DNA of 64,000 nucleotides from Archivesica marissinica. Taxonomy: Eukaryota; Mollusca; Bivalvia; Venerida; Vesicomyidae. Shown here in pieces: positions 11,869 through 22,300 of the stretch. The stretch spans positions 11,417,890-11,481,889 of the forward strand of contig CM026390.1 of assembly GCA_014843695.1 (NCBI GenBank), read 5' to 3'. The position numbers were made by a program, and so were the translations under genes. Positions within the stretch are counted from its first letter, which is position 1; each line of letters begins with the position of its first letter. The notes under the pieces were generated by a model, which saw only the letters and a list, made by a program, of their open reading frames with translations, did not search any database and had not been told where the DNA came from.

Positions 11869-13003
11869 GTCGCTGCTATTAATTACCCCCCCTGGTGGTG
11901 AGGAGTAGAATGCTAGTAAGTTCCAGATGACAAACTCCTGTGATGCAGTCGAATTGCATAACATGCAAATTATCAACGTTGTGGTTACTATTCAGGCTTA
12001 TTTGGTACTACTTCAGAGCTGTCAAGGGTGCATCGAGTGTCGGAGTGAGATATGGGGTTCGAAGGGGCGGCTGCCCCTCAGGGGGTCTGGGGGAAGCTGG
12101 ATACACTCTATGGCTCATTTTCGTCATATTTGGTGTCAAATGGCTTACATGAAATGCTACTTTGGCATCTAATGAAGGACACTTTTCACCAAGAAAACCT
12201 GATCAAGCAATAGCATTTTATGGTAAAGAAAGCTTGCAAATAACTTTTTGTAATTGAATCTTATATTTTTTATTAAATTGACTTACAAGTCAGACGCAAA
12301 CCTGTCTTGGTTGTCAATTTATAATAAAACTCTGACGTAATTTGCAAGAATTTGTCACCAGCTTGAGCAAAATCAGCGTGGTCTAGTGGTTACATCAGGC
12401 TGATTACAATTTCGGCACATTCGGTATGACTTGCCAATTTTTCATTGAGCAAGACCATTTATCCACATTGCTAAGAACAAACCGTACAGTAAACGTTATT
12501 TGCCGAGCTTTGAGAAGCAATTACTGGATAATTAAGTGTCCACTTAGAATCAAATCTAGATTTGTATATAACGGCACTGGCTAGTTTCTTCGTCTTTTTT
12601 TGGACATGACTCTGTGATTCTGAAGCCATGGTTAACAAAAAGAGCGTCTACACCATTAACAAATGTAAACATTACATTCGGCCGTCGTTAGTTTTCGGGA
12701 GCCAATCATAAGTGATTATTAACGCACGTAGAGTTCCGACGAGTAGTTACGATTGTACAGCGTGACGGACGATCAGTTTCAAATATAGCCTTGAGACATT
12801 CTAAAAATAGCAATTTGGGAAACCTAATGTGTTGCGATTTTAAAATAGCACAGATATTAGTGTAGGTAAATCGTTTTTTAGAAAAAGCGTGACAATATTA
12901 AAGATACGCGTGAGAGTGTGATTTGAGGTCTAAAAGCGTGAGACTTGACAGGTATGCTACTTAGTATTCTATTACGAGTAGCATATGTCTGAACTTGTCA
13001 ACA
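11869..13003. other. UBALD intron 2, mostly featureless
   Basis: A decayed tRNA-SINE-like segment may lie at 12371-12560 (GCGTGGTCTAGTGGTTAC A-box-like, then TTCATTGAGCAAGACC as in family S4). Nothing else recognised. Confidence 0.35.
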
Positions 13004-13608
13004 TTAAAGCAGCATTACATCGTAATAAAGGATGTTTTGGGTAAAATATAAATACTAATGTGTGTGTGTTTATAAAAATCGAAATAGTCGCCCAGAAACG
13101 ATAAAATTCCAATAAAGTTAAACCGGCATATACGCGAATTTGTTTATCAACACACAAAATGTAAACACGCACAACGTGCATGTGTGAAACAACAGAGGAT
13201 GTAGAAAACGTATAAATTTTGAACATGAAATACTATCTATCTTCCACTAATGTTGAACCCCTCGCGGGGATGTAGAAATGTCCCTAAAGACTTAGCTAAC
13301 AGAGGTATGAATCAACATATCAAGTAATTTAATTAAAAAAGACAACGCGGGACAAATGGGGATGATGCATTCCAAATGTAAACAACTGCGGATGATGCGT
13401 TCTGTTTGTAAACAAGTGCGCGACCGATCGACTCGGAATGTCCTACTTTCGGTTTTGAGTTTGTTTTATCGCAAAAAACATTGTTTACCAAATGAACATA
13501 AGCATACAAAGTATAATTATATAAAGTTAGAATGTGTAGCAGCATTGCTACCCATACTTAAAATGTTTTCAAATATCTTTTATTTCATACGATGTAATGC
13601 TGCTTTAA
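13004..13608. mobile_element. TTAA-flanked MITE, copy C (family M1-like)
   Basis: Termini TTAAAGCAGCATTACATCG at 13004 and CGATGTAATGCTGCTTTAA at 13608 are perfect inverted repeats over about 19 bp. Interior about 600 bp, non-coding. The termini differ from copies A and B by a GA/AG swap (GCGACA versus GCAGCA), so this is a sister family. Confidence 0.75.
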
Positions 13609-14254
13609 AGTGTCTACCATTGGGCATTACCAATTCACAAGGTATACTATGCTGTTGGTTTTCAAATTATAATAACTTCATACGGTTTAACCAAGTTACA
13701 TGATGGCAATTAATGTTATTAAACTATTAAACTATCAGTTTGGAACTGAAAGGATTAATAAATACAATTATGTATGTAAATTGTACATAATAAATACAAG
13801 TATTGACTGGTAGAACGTTTACAATAGTAGTTCAAATAATTGCCATTGGCGTCCATCTTAACTATGTCATAGTATTCTCAGAATTAGTATTCTCAGAATT
13901 TTCAAGATACGAAATTGAAACTAACTATAGATCTACTTCCTCATTGGGTACTTAAGTTACTGCGCAATGGAAATGGGTGCAGTAGACCAACACGCATTAT
14001 TTAGTTGTTTACCTTCTCTTAGATGTTAAGACAGCCAGTCAAGCGGCACGTGATAAATATAGGTCACAACTGCTTGTAAACAATTTACACAAAGACAGAC
14101 CTATTAATTGCTGCTGAAGTCAAATACACACTGTATTAAATACAGTCAACATAATAAATGAATGAAATACATATTTATATGAACAATAATTAGACACACA
14201 TTTAGACAAATTTTCAAACCATGAATGATGTCATCAAAATGGAGGACAACTTAC
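13609..14254. other. UBALD intron 2, no feature
   Basis: No exon or repeat recognised. Confidence 0.4.
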
Positions 14255-14338
14255 CGAATAATTTCCGCTGGCATGATTACCATTGCACGTGCGACATGTC
14301 GGAATAGACGATTCTTGGAAGAACATACTAAGTGCACT
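14255..14338 (-). CDS. UBALD coding exon 2
   Basis: On the minus strand, acceptor TTTTTCAG lies before AGTGCACTTAG and donor GTAAGT after the last codon TCG. The 28 codons begin SALSMFFQESSIP, matching the end of the UBA-like domain of vertebrate UBALD (TALSTFFQETNIP). The rest contains CRTCNGNHASG, a short insert with two Cys and one His that I do not know from vertebrate homologues. Phase 0 on both sides. The intron to exon 1 is only 158 bp. Confidence 0.92.
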
Positions 14339-14496
14339 CTGAAAAACATACATTTAAGATTTCATTTACAAACAATACATGTCAAATCCTTGCACAAAGA
14401 CACGTATGTTTCTGTTCAAATAGTCGTTGTTTATAATCGGCGAAAATGTAAACATGCGCCATCTTGGATTTCTGAAAACATGCACAACAAACTTAC

Positions 14497-14613
14497 CTCA
14501 AATTGCCATTTAGAAGCGACTAGAAACTGTTTAGCTTGGTCGAGCTGGCACCCTGTAGCAAACATAAATTGATTCATCATAACTTGTTGCTTTAAACCAT
14601 CCATAACTTTCAT
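14497..14613 (-). CDS. UBALD (FAM100) coding exon 1, UBA-like domain
   Basis: The minus strand encodes 39 codons ending KWQFE before a consensus GTAAGT donor (14496-14491). The sequence VMMNQFMFATGCQLDQAKQF is the UBA-like fold of UBALD1/UBALD2 (human [20 protein letters not shown]). The family is small and poorly characterised; the UBA-like helix bundle suggests ubiquitin or ubiquitin-like binding, which is inference. I chose ATG 14613 because it aligns with the human start (MSVNMDELRHQVMINQ versus MKVMDGLKQQVMMNQ). An in-frame ATG at 14706 would add 31 unrelated residues. The gene is divergent from MGRN1, 532 bp away. Confidence 0.93.
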
Positions 14614-15145
14614 TTGTGCGGGGTAACTTTTTAAGCTATCTCCCCCTTCCTCAATGTTGATATTTTTGACAGGAAGTGAAGCATGCACTTGATTGACAGT
14701 CAACAATAATAAGTTCGTAGATTTTCATTGGCTAGGACGTGACAACAAGGGCGCGGTTTATAGTAACATTCGGACCAACTTGCATTTTATCGACATAATC
14801 AATTAACATTTTATTTGTTAAAAATGCGATATAGTCAACAGTAACACTGTTTATATATTATATATACCAGTGCGATATGTATCGTTAAATCTATATGCAG
14901 AGCCTTAGATCACGATGTTGTCGTGACTAACAGAAAAATGGCAAAAACTGTCGGATATTTTGACGTCACAGGCACCTGCTGATTTAATTTATCAATACAC
15001 AATTAGTGATGACGTTTACACATGGAAGTGCATAATACAAGAAAAATGGACGAAGAACTTATCCTAGTGATGTGAACGTTTACGATATATTTATTCTTTA
15101 CTTTATCGTGCAAGCAAAAGCTGGTTTGTTAGCTCAGATTCAGAT
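14614..15145. promoter_or_regulatory. Divergent UBALD / MGRN1 promoter region
   Basis: 532 bp between the two start codons, holding both 5' UTRs. Visible sites: full palindromic CRE TGACGTCA at 14961-14968, an E-box CACCTG at 14973-14978, a CRE half site TGACGT at 15010-15015, and an inverted CCAAT (ATTGG) at 14727-14731, which reads CCAAT toward UBALD. No repeats occur here, unlike almost all flanking sequence. Transcription starts cannot be placed from sequence alone. Confidence 0.65.
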
Positions 15146-15239
15146 ATGGGTGCTTTCTCCAGCACACTCGGGAGAAACGGTGGTGTTGAAGTGGTAGACA
15201 TCACAGCACACAATGCATACAAGTATCCACCAAAATCTG
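15146..15239 (+). CDS. Mahogunin (MGRN1/RNF157-type E3 ligase) exon 1
   Basis: ATG at 15146; 94 nt ending TCTG before donor GTTAGT. Residues 1-31 include an MGAFSS start, fitting the N-myristoylation pattern M-G-x-x-x-S (Gly2, Ser6), and DITAHNAYKYPPKSG, which aligns with human MGRN1 DIQANSAYRYPPKSG. Mahogunin is a cytosolic or membrane-associated RING E3 ligase; mammalian MGRN1 ubiquitinates TSG101 and affects melanocortin signalling. The eight exons here (15146-43233) join to 343 codons without a stop, with intron phases 1,0,2,2,0,1,0. Human MGRN1 is about 550-575 residues, so the tail after the RING is missing from this window. This invertebrate gene is probably co-orthologous to both MGRN1 and RNF157. 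Confidence 0.9.
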
Positions 15240-15411
15240 GTTAGTTCAATAGTTGTGTCATCTTTCAACTCTTTGTGTCAAGTTTGTGAGGAATAATGTT
15301 TGCCTCCGATCAAGTCCATGTTGGTCGTTCTGGGAACCAACTGAGATTTTCACTGACTGTTGTTATGGATGCTTCTGCTGATTCACTTAGTAATCTTGGC
15401 AGCGGCAATCT

Positions 15412-15617
15412 TGTGGCGTCCATGATTGTCCAGTGGTAGAGGGTCAGATTTGGAATCGAACGATCCCGGGTTCAGGCCACATATGTAGTGTCATTAAGCA
15501 AGGTACCTCACACATATTGCTTAGTACTGGTTAACCATTTAGGTCGGCTAAGCCTGCCCAGGAAAACATGTCTAGGGGTTTGACATTAATGGAACATAGT
15601 CATTCAACATACATATC
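15412..15617 (+). repeat. tRNA-derived SINE, family S4, copy 1
   Basis: Head with CAGTGGTAGAGGGTCAGATTT and TCCCGGGTTC, then CTTAGTACTGGTTAACC and GCCTGCCCAGGAAAACATG. Shorter than the adjacent copy (15636-15850) by internal deletions. Lies in MGRN1 intron 1. Confidence 0.85.
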
Positions 15618-15635
15618 TCTGTAATGCCGAAAATC

Positions 15636-15850
15636 GTGGCGTCCGTGGTCTAGTGGTAGAGCGTCGGATTTGGAATCGAACGGTCCCGGGTTCGATACTC
15701 GGTCAGGCCACGTATGTAGTGCCATTGAGCAAGGCACCTCACACACATTGCTTAGTACTGGTTAATCGCTTAGGTCGTCTAAGCCTGCCCAGGAAAACAT
15801 GTCTAAGTCCCCGCTAGGGGTTTGACATTAAAGGAACATACATACATATA
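15636..15850 (+). repeat. tRNA-derived SINE, family S4, copy 2
   Basis: Better preserved copy: A box TGGTCTAGTGGTAGAGC, B box GGGTTCGATACTC, body CTTAGTACTGGTTAATCG and GCCTGCCCAGGAAAACATG, tail ending in (CATA)n. Only about 20 bp separate it from copy 1. Not a functional tRNA: the acceptor ends do not pair and a non-tRNA body follows. Confidence 0.88.
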
Positions 15851-16185
15851 ATTGTACAAGTTTGTAAATGATTACAACAGTGTTTGATACTTTAATTTCG
15901 ACACAAACAGGTTTACGTTATATACTAAGCAAAATCAGAAATAATTTGGTATGCATTGACCACCACCACTTTACATCTACAACGTATAATTCTGAAGTCC
16001 CAAACCAGGGGTACGGACAATTGCCCCCACTGACCCAGTCTCTTAGTCAAATAATGCACAATTGGGCCCAAGTATTTATTAGTTTATACAAATTTATTTT
16101 AGCTCGATTGCATAACAAGTTCTTTCAACTTATATTAATCACTCTCGAGACTTCATTCCTGATGGAATCCATCGCGACGAGGGAG

Positions 16186-17451
16186 CAGGGTTGGTCGGGA
16201 AATACCGGGGGCGGGAAATACCCGCCCCGGGAAATAAGCCCAGAAGTGGGAAATACCGGGAAATAAGATTATGTGTCTTCCAAACACGTTTTTTGCTCAT
16301 TTTTATGCATTGCTACCACTCTATAAGTGCTTAAACTGTTTCGTCCCTGCCAGGGGTACTCATCAGGTGGCATCATTGGCAACCACAACCGGTTTTTTTG
16401 GGTTTTTTTTTATTTTATTGTTTTTGTTCCCTGGGTAGCGAGGGATGGGCATTTTTCTCGATGTACCTTGAGTCTGTCCGCCTTCGCGCTGACTTCATTC
16501 TTGCAGTCATTACAAATCGCAGTTGTTTTCTTGCCATTCACGGTTACGGTGTAGAAACCCCATACTGGATCTTTTGACTTCATGGTTAAATTTGGATCGT
16601 TCAAAAGTGTATATTCAGTGGCTGAGATTTACTGGAACATAACTGAGTGTGGATTTGGGTCGCCTTATATGATGCAAGGTTGAGTAAAACTCAATTTGAC
16701 AAGTATAGTATTGTTTTGTTTTTAGCCAATACAGACACCTGGTTGTCTGTTAGATGGAAGCCACTGTCCACTATCCGCTCTGACAGTGTATTCCAGTGAG
16801 ATTAGGACTATAGAGTATGGACACCTTTGTCTAATTGGCTGACATCTCTCACACCTACATGTATCTTGAAATTGAAGTCCCACAACACACCTTAACACCT
16901 GACTGGGCATTGCTAATTGAAATTGTGTACAAACAAACAGTGTGGGTCATCTCAAATTATGATTCTGACTTCTTTAATAACTAATTGATTATTTTAATAA
17001 TACAGCTATATTATGAACACATTTCAGGGATAATCCTAAAACATTTGCATTTTGCCTACTACATTAAACATTTAAAATACCTCCAATAAATGTATGTATA
17101 AACTCCTTAAACTGTGTTTGTATACAATGTATATTAGAGTAATAATGAACAGTCTCAATAATGTTAGATCTCTAACATTTATATAAAGATTATAAGCAAT
17201 GCGTAAATGCCACTATGAATGCCTGTATTTTTCGTCATATTCTTCAAAAGCAGTTCATTTTAATCCTGCACACATGATACTACAATCAGTACACCGGGTA
17301 ATAGAAATTGTATGGTATATATACCCGTATTTACCACCAAAATCATCCAAATTCTTATTTCCCGGTATCCAAATTCTTATTTCCCAGTATTTCCCGGTAT
17401 TTCCCGCCGTCCCGGGAAATAAGAGTATTTCCCGGGAAATTGCCAACCCTG
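16186..17451 (-). mobile_element. hAT DNA transposon, 1266 bp, deleted
   Basis: Left end CAGGGTTGGTCGGGAAATA; the right end read inverted is CAGGGTTGGCAATTTCCCGG. An 8-bp target duplication (CGAGGGAG) and CA-starting TIRs are the established hAT signature, and the SINE around it provides the empty site. Subterminal GGGAAATA/TTTCCCGG motifs are repeated several times at both ends. It keeps only the start of a transposase gene (BED finger, 16604-16410) and is therefore non-autonomous. The orientation given is that of the transposase fragment. Confidence 0.93.
16410..16604 (-). pseudogene. hAT transposase N-terminal fragment (BED finger)
   Basis: Minus-strand frame of 64 codons. It contains DPVWGFYTVTVNGKKTTAIC, then NDC, KAD, and HREKC: an aromatic start (VWGFY) followed by C-x2-C and H-x3-C, the layout of a BED-type zinc finger. 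BED fingers are the DNA-binding N-terminus of many hAT transposases. No RNase H-like catalytic domain follows inside the 1266-bp element, so this is a remnant. It lies antisense in MGRN1 intron 1. Confidence 0.8.
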
Positions 17452-17837
17452 CGAGGGAGAGAGAAGAGGCAATGTGGAATTTAAATGCCTTGTGCCTAAG
17501 GGCACAATCGTAATGGCTCCAGCAGGGCTCGAACTCCGCACCTGAAGCTAACTCGCATCCACTGCGCTATCACGACTTCCACATGTATTTATGTGTGTTT
17601 TGCATTTATTGTCGCTACCACAGTTGCCCATATGAAGAGATGTGTCATTTTAGATTGTGGAGGCAATGATACAGACAGATACCACTCTTGTTCTTTTACG
17701 TGCACAGTGAACTGACGTGAAACCTTGGTTTTTTAAAATCCAATCTGACACTAGGACCAAACCTGTGATCCTGGATTACCAGTCCAACATCTACATCAAC
17801 TTCTTGCTCACATTTTATAATTATTATTTAATTACAG

Positions 17838-17956
17838 GTAACTACTTTGGTTCTCACTTCATTATGGGCGGAGAGAGATTTGACATGTCTCAGCCCGAGT
17901 CCTACTTATTCGGAGAGAACACAGACTTGAATTTCCTTGGATGCAAACCGGCTCCT
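17838..17956 (+). CDS. Mahogunin exon 2
   Basis: Acceptor TAATTACAG and donor GTACGT. It encodes residues 32-71, including GNYFGSHFIMGGERFD and YLFGENTDLNFLG, which align with human MGRN1 GNYFASHFFMGGEKFD and YLFGENMDLNFLG. This is the start of the N-terminal MGRN-specific beta-rich region. Entry phase 1 completes the Gly codon split by intron 1; exit is phase 0. Confidence 0.97.
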
Positions 17957-19115
17957 GTACGTATTAATTTATTATACAATGTATGAGTATGCTTGTTATT
18001 CAACTTATTGCAGGATTATAGATATACATTTAGCGTGATATATTGAGGTGTGACACATAATGCATTAATGCAATTACTTTTATTATTATATAGCAGGGAA
18101 TTGTTGAACCAACTTTTGTAAAGGGATGATCAATATGAGGGTTGATTTGGCAGGGTGTCAATATTCAATTTTATGTCAATTTTGACAAAATACTCTTTAA
18201 TGCCACTGACAGCATTAACTGAAGTGTGTTAAAAGCTGTGTATTACAGTTTGCAAACAATAAAAATAGCGTATACCAACTTTTATTTACACATTACAGTA
18301 CATAGCCTTCATCTCTAGATTTGGATGTACAATGTAGTATCTACATGTAACGTGTGTTTGTAAATATCAGTGTTTCTATCCAATCAACACAATGGAACAT
18401 ACTTAAACATACATACAAAGTCTTTGTCTACACCGGTCATTTTCTATTTGACACTGAGGATGTTGTCCGAGAGAGAATTGATTCAAGTGTTTGCTATATG
18501 GATGCCAATTTCTATTGACAGAGAATTTGTCAATTTAAAACTAGCATGTTTACAGGGTAAAATAATGCTTATTTCAATATAATCAAGATGCAGTCACACA
18601 AAAAGCTAATGTTCCACTTAACAGATTGCGAAACAAGTTCTTACAACTTATATTAATCATTCCCGAGACCTCATTCCTGATGGATTCCATCGCCATGAAG
18701 GAGAGAAGAGGCCACGTGGAATTTAAATGCATTGTCTAAGCGCACAATCGTAATGGTTCAAGCGGCGATCAAACTCCGGACTTTTCGCACCTGCAGCGAA
18801 CGTGCATCCATTGCGCTATCACGACTCCCATGTTTAACAGTTAACTACTTAAGACTTCAAGTAGTATAAGAAAGAGTGGCTGTAATTGTGACCTGTTAGG
18901 AAAGGGGTGACCATAGAAGCTGGTTGCTTTCTCCTCAATCCTACTTGTACAGGTATTTACATATTATAAATACTTGACTATGTTTATTCAAAGAAATAAA
19001 TATTGTTTAAAATAATTATGACCAGTAATATATTGATAAGGGACCATTGGTCAGTTTTTTGTGAGTGTATAATGTGGAACTATGTATAGGAGCTGTCCTG
19101 TTTGGTATTTTTCAG
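17957..19115 (+). other. MGRN1 intron 2
   Basis: 1159 bp. One S1 SINE at 18622-18830; otherwise no feature seen. Confidence 0.8.
18622..18830 (-). repeat. tRNA-derived SINE, family S1
   Basis: Tail first (GATTGCGAAACAAGTTCTTA, ATATTAATCATTCCCGAGAC), then the head with a decayed B box (GGAGTTTGATCGCC on the minus strand). Lies antisense in MGRN1 intron 2. Confidence 0.85.
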
Positions 19116-19204
19116 TTTCCATATCCTCCTGCTGCTGGTAATGAACCAACAAAAACATTGAAGAGTTTGGTGAACATTCGGAAAGATACACTACGGTTTG
19201 TAAG
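19116..19204 (+). CDS. Mahogunin exon 3
   Basis: Acceptor TATTTTTCAG, donor AG|GTAGGT. Residues 72-101, FPYPPAAGNEPTKTLKSLVN then IRKDTLRFVR, aligning with human FPYVTPAPHEPVKTLRSLVN and IRKDSLRLVR. Exit phase 2 splits the final Arg codon, completed by G of exon 4. Followed by a 12.0-kb intron holding a 5.2-kb minisatellite and a four-level transposon nest. Confidence 0.97.
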
Positions 19205-19326
19205 GTAGGTAATGGACTGTTATACTATATACCTACACATACTGGTATGTCAGAATTATGTGGTGAATTTACATTTTGCTTAGAGATGATGTTGATAATT
19301 ACCATTATCGCATCTATTTAATTGAA

Positions 19327-22300
19327 TCCCATGATGTTCCGTCATATTCATGTATCCCATGATGTTCCGTCATATCCATGTATCCCATGATGTTCAGGCA
19401 TATCCATGAATCCCATGATGTTCAGGCTTATCCATGTATCCCATGGTGTTCAGGCATATCCATGTATCCCGTGATTTTCAGGCTTATCCATGTATCCCAT
19501 GATGTTCCGTCATATCCATGTATCCCATGATGTTCAGGCTTATCCATGTATCCCATGATGTTCATGTATATCCTTGTATCCCATGATGTTCTGGTATATC
19601 CATGTATCCTATGATGTTCAGATATATCCATGTATCCCATGATGTTCATGTATATCCTTGTATCCCATGATGTCCAGGCTTATCCATGTATCCCATGATG
19701 TTCATGCTTATCCATGTATCCCATTATGTTCTGGCTTATCCATGTATCCCATGATGTTCTGGCTTATCCAGGTATCCCATGATGTTCAGGCTTATCCATG
19801 TATCCCATGATGTTCAGGTATAGCCATGTATCCCATGATGTTCAGGTATAGTCGTGTATCCCATGATGTTCAGGCATATCCGTGTATCCCATGATGTTCA
19901 GGCTTATCCATGTATCCCATGATGTTCAAGCTTATCCATGTATCCCATGATATTCAGGCTTATCCATGGATCCCATGATGTTCAGGTATATCCATGTATC
20001 CCATGATGTTCAGGCTTATCCATTCATCCCATGATGTTCAGGCTTACCCATGTATCCCATGATGTTCAGGCTTATCCATGTATCCCGTGATGTTCAGGCT
20101 TATCCATGTATCCCATGATGTTCAAGCTTATCCATGTATCCCATGATGTTCAGGCTTATCCATGTATCCCATGATGTTCAGGCTTATCCATGTATCCCAT
20201 GATGTTCATGTATATCCATGTATCCCATGATGTTCATGTATATCCATGTATCCCATGATGTTCAGGCTTATCCATGTATCCCATGATGTTCATGTATATC
20301 CTTGCATCCCATGCTGTTCATGTATATTCATGTATCCCATGATGTTCAGGCTTATCCATGTATCCCATGATGTTCAGGCTTATCCATGTATCCCATGATG
20401 TTCAGGCTTATCCATGTATCCCATGATGTTCAGGCTTATCCAATCCCTGTATCCCATGATGTTCTGGCATATCCATGTATCCCATGATGTTCATGTATAT
20501 CCATGTATCCCATGATGTTCATGTATATCCATGTATCCCATGATGTTCAGGTATATCCATGTATCCCGTGATGTTCAGGCATATCCATGTATCCCATGAT
20601 GTTCATGTATATCCATGTATCCCGTGATGTTCTGGCATATCCATGTATCCCATGATGTTCATGTATATCCATGTATCCCATGATGTTCATGTATCCCATG
20701 ATGTTCAGGCTTATCCATGTATCCCATGATGTTCAGGCATATCTATGTATCCCATGATGTTGATGTATATCCATGTATCCCATGATGTTCAGGCTTATCC
20801 ATGTATCCCATGATGTTCATGTATATCCATGTATCCCGTGATGTTCAGGCATATCCGTGTATCCCATGATGTTCAGGCTTATCCATGTATCCCATGATGT
20901 TCAAGCTTATCCATGTATCCCATGATGTTCAGGCTTATCCATGGATCCCATGATGTTCAGGTATATCCATGTATCCCATGATGTTCAGGCTTATCCATTC
21001 ATCCCATGATGTTCAGGCTTACCCATGTATCCCATGATGTTCAGGCTTATCCATGTATCCCGTGATGTTCAGGCTTATCCATGTATCCCATGATGTTCAA
21101 GCTTATCCATGTATCCCATGATGTTCAGGCTTATCCATGTATCCCATGATGTTCAGGCTTATCCATGTATCCCATGATGTTCATGTATATCCATGTATCC
21201 CATGATGTTCATGTATATCCATGTATCCCATGATGTTCAGGCTTATCCATGTATCCCATGATGTTCATGTATATCCTTGCATCCCATGCTGTTCATGTAT
21301 ATTCATGTATCCCATGATGTTCAGGCTTATCCATGTATCCCATGATGTTCAGGCTTATCCATGTATCCCATGATGTTCAGGCTTATCCATGTATCCCATG
21401 ATGTTCAGGCTTATCCATGTATCCCATGATGTTCATGTATATCCATGTATCCCGTGATGTTCAGGCATATCCATGTATCCCATGATGTTCAGGCATATCC
21501 ATGTATCCCATGATGTTCATGTATATCCATGTATCCCATGATGTTGATGTATATCCATGTATCCCATGATGTTCAGGCTTATCCATGTATCCCATGATGT
21601 TCATGTATATCCATGTATCCCGTGATGTTCAGGCATATCCATGTATCCCATGATGTTCAGGCATATCCATGTATCCCATGATGTTCATGCATATCCATGT
21701 ATCCCATGATGTTCAGGCATATCCATGTATCCCATGATGTTCAGGCATATCCATGTATCCCATGATGTTCAGGTATATCCCATGATGTTCAGGCATATCC
21801 ATGTATCCCATGATGTTCAGGCATATCCATGTATCCCATGATGTTCAGGCATATCCATGAATCCCATGATGTTCAGGCATATCCATGTATCCCATGATGT
21901 TCAGGCATATCCATGTATCCCATGATGTTCAGGCTTATCCATGTATCCCATGATGTTCAGGTATATCCATGTATCCCATGATGTTCAGGCATATCCATGT
22001 ATCCCATGATGTGCAGGCATATCCATGTATCCCATGATGTTCAGGCTTATCCATGCATCCCATTATGTTCTGGCTTATCCATGTATCCCATGATGTTCAG
22101 GCTTACCCATGTATCCCATGATGTTCAGGCTTATCCATGTATCCCGTGATGTGCAGGCTTATCCATGTATCCCATGATGTTCAGGCATATCCATGTATCC
22201 CATGATGTTCAAGCTTATCCATGTATCCCATGATGTTCAGGCTTATCCATGTATCCCATGATGTTCAAGCTCATCCATGTATCCCATGATGTTCATGTAT

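Larger units (their letters stand above)
16081..17581 (-). repeat. S1 SINE split by a hAT element
   Basis: The SINE tail half is 16081-16185 and the head half 17452-17581, in the same orientation and order as the intact copy at 417-645. The two halves overlap by an 8-bp duplication CGAGGGAG (16178-16185 and 17452-17459). Confidence 0.92.

Noticed and set aside
14614..14706. Upstream in-frame ATG (14706) as the UBALD start
   Set aside because: Adds 31 residues without match to the family, while ATG 14613 aligns with the known start.
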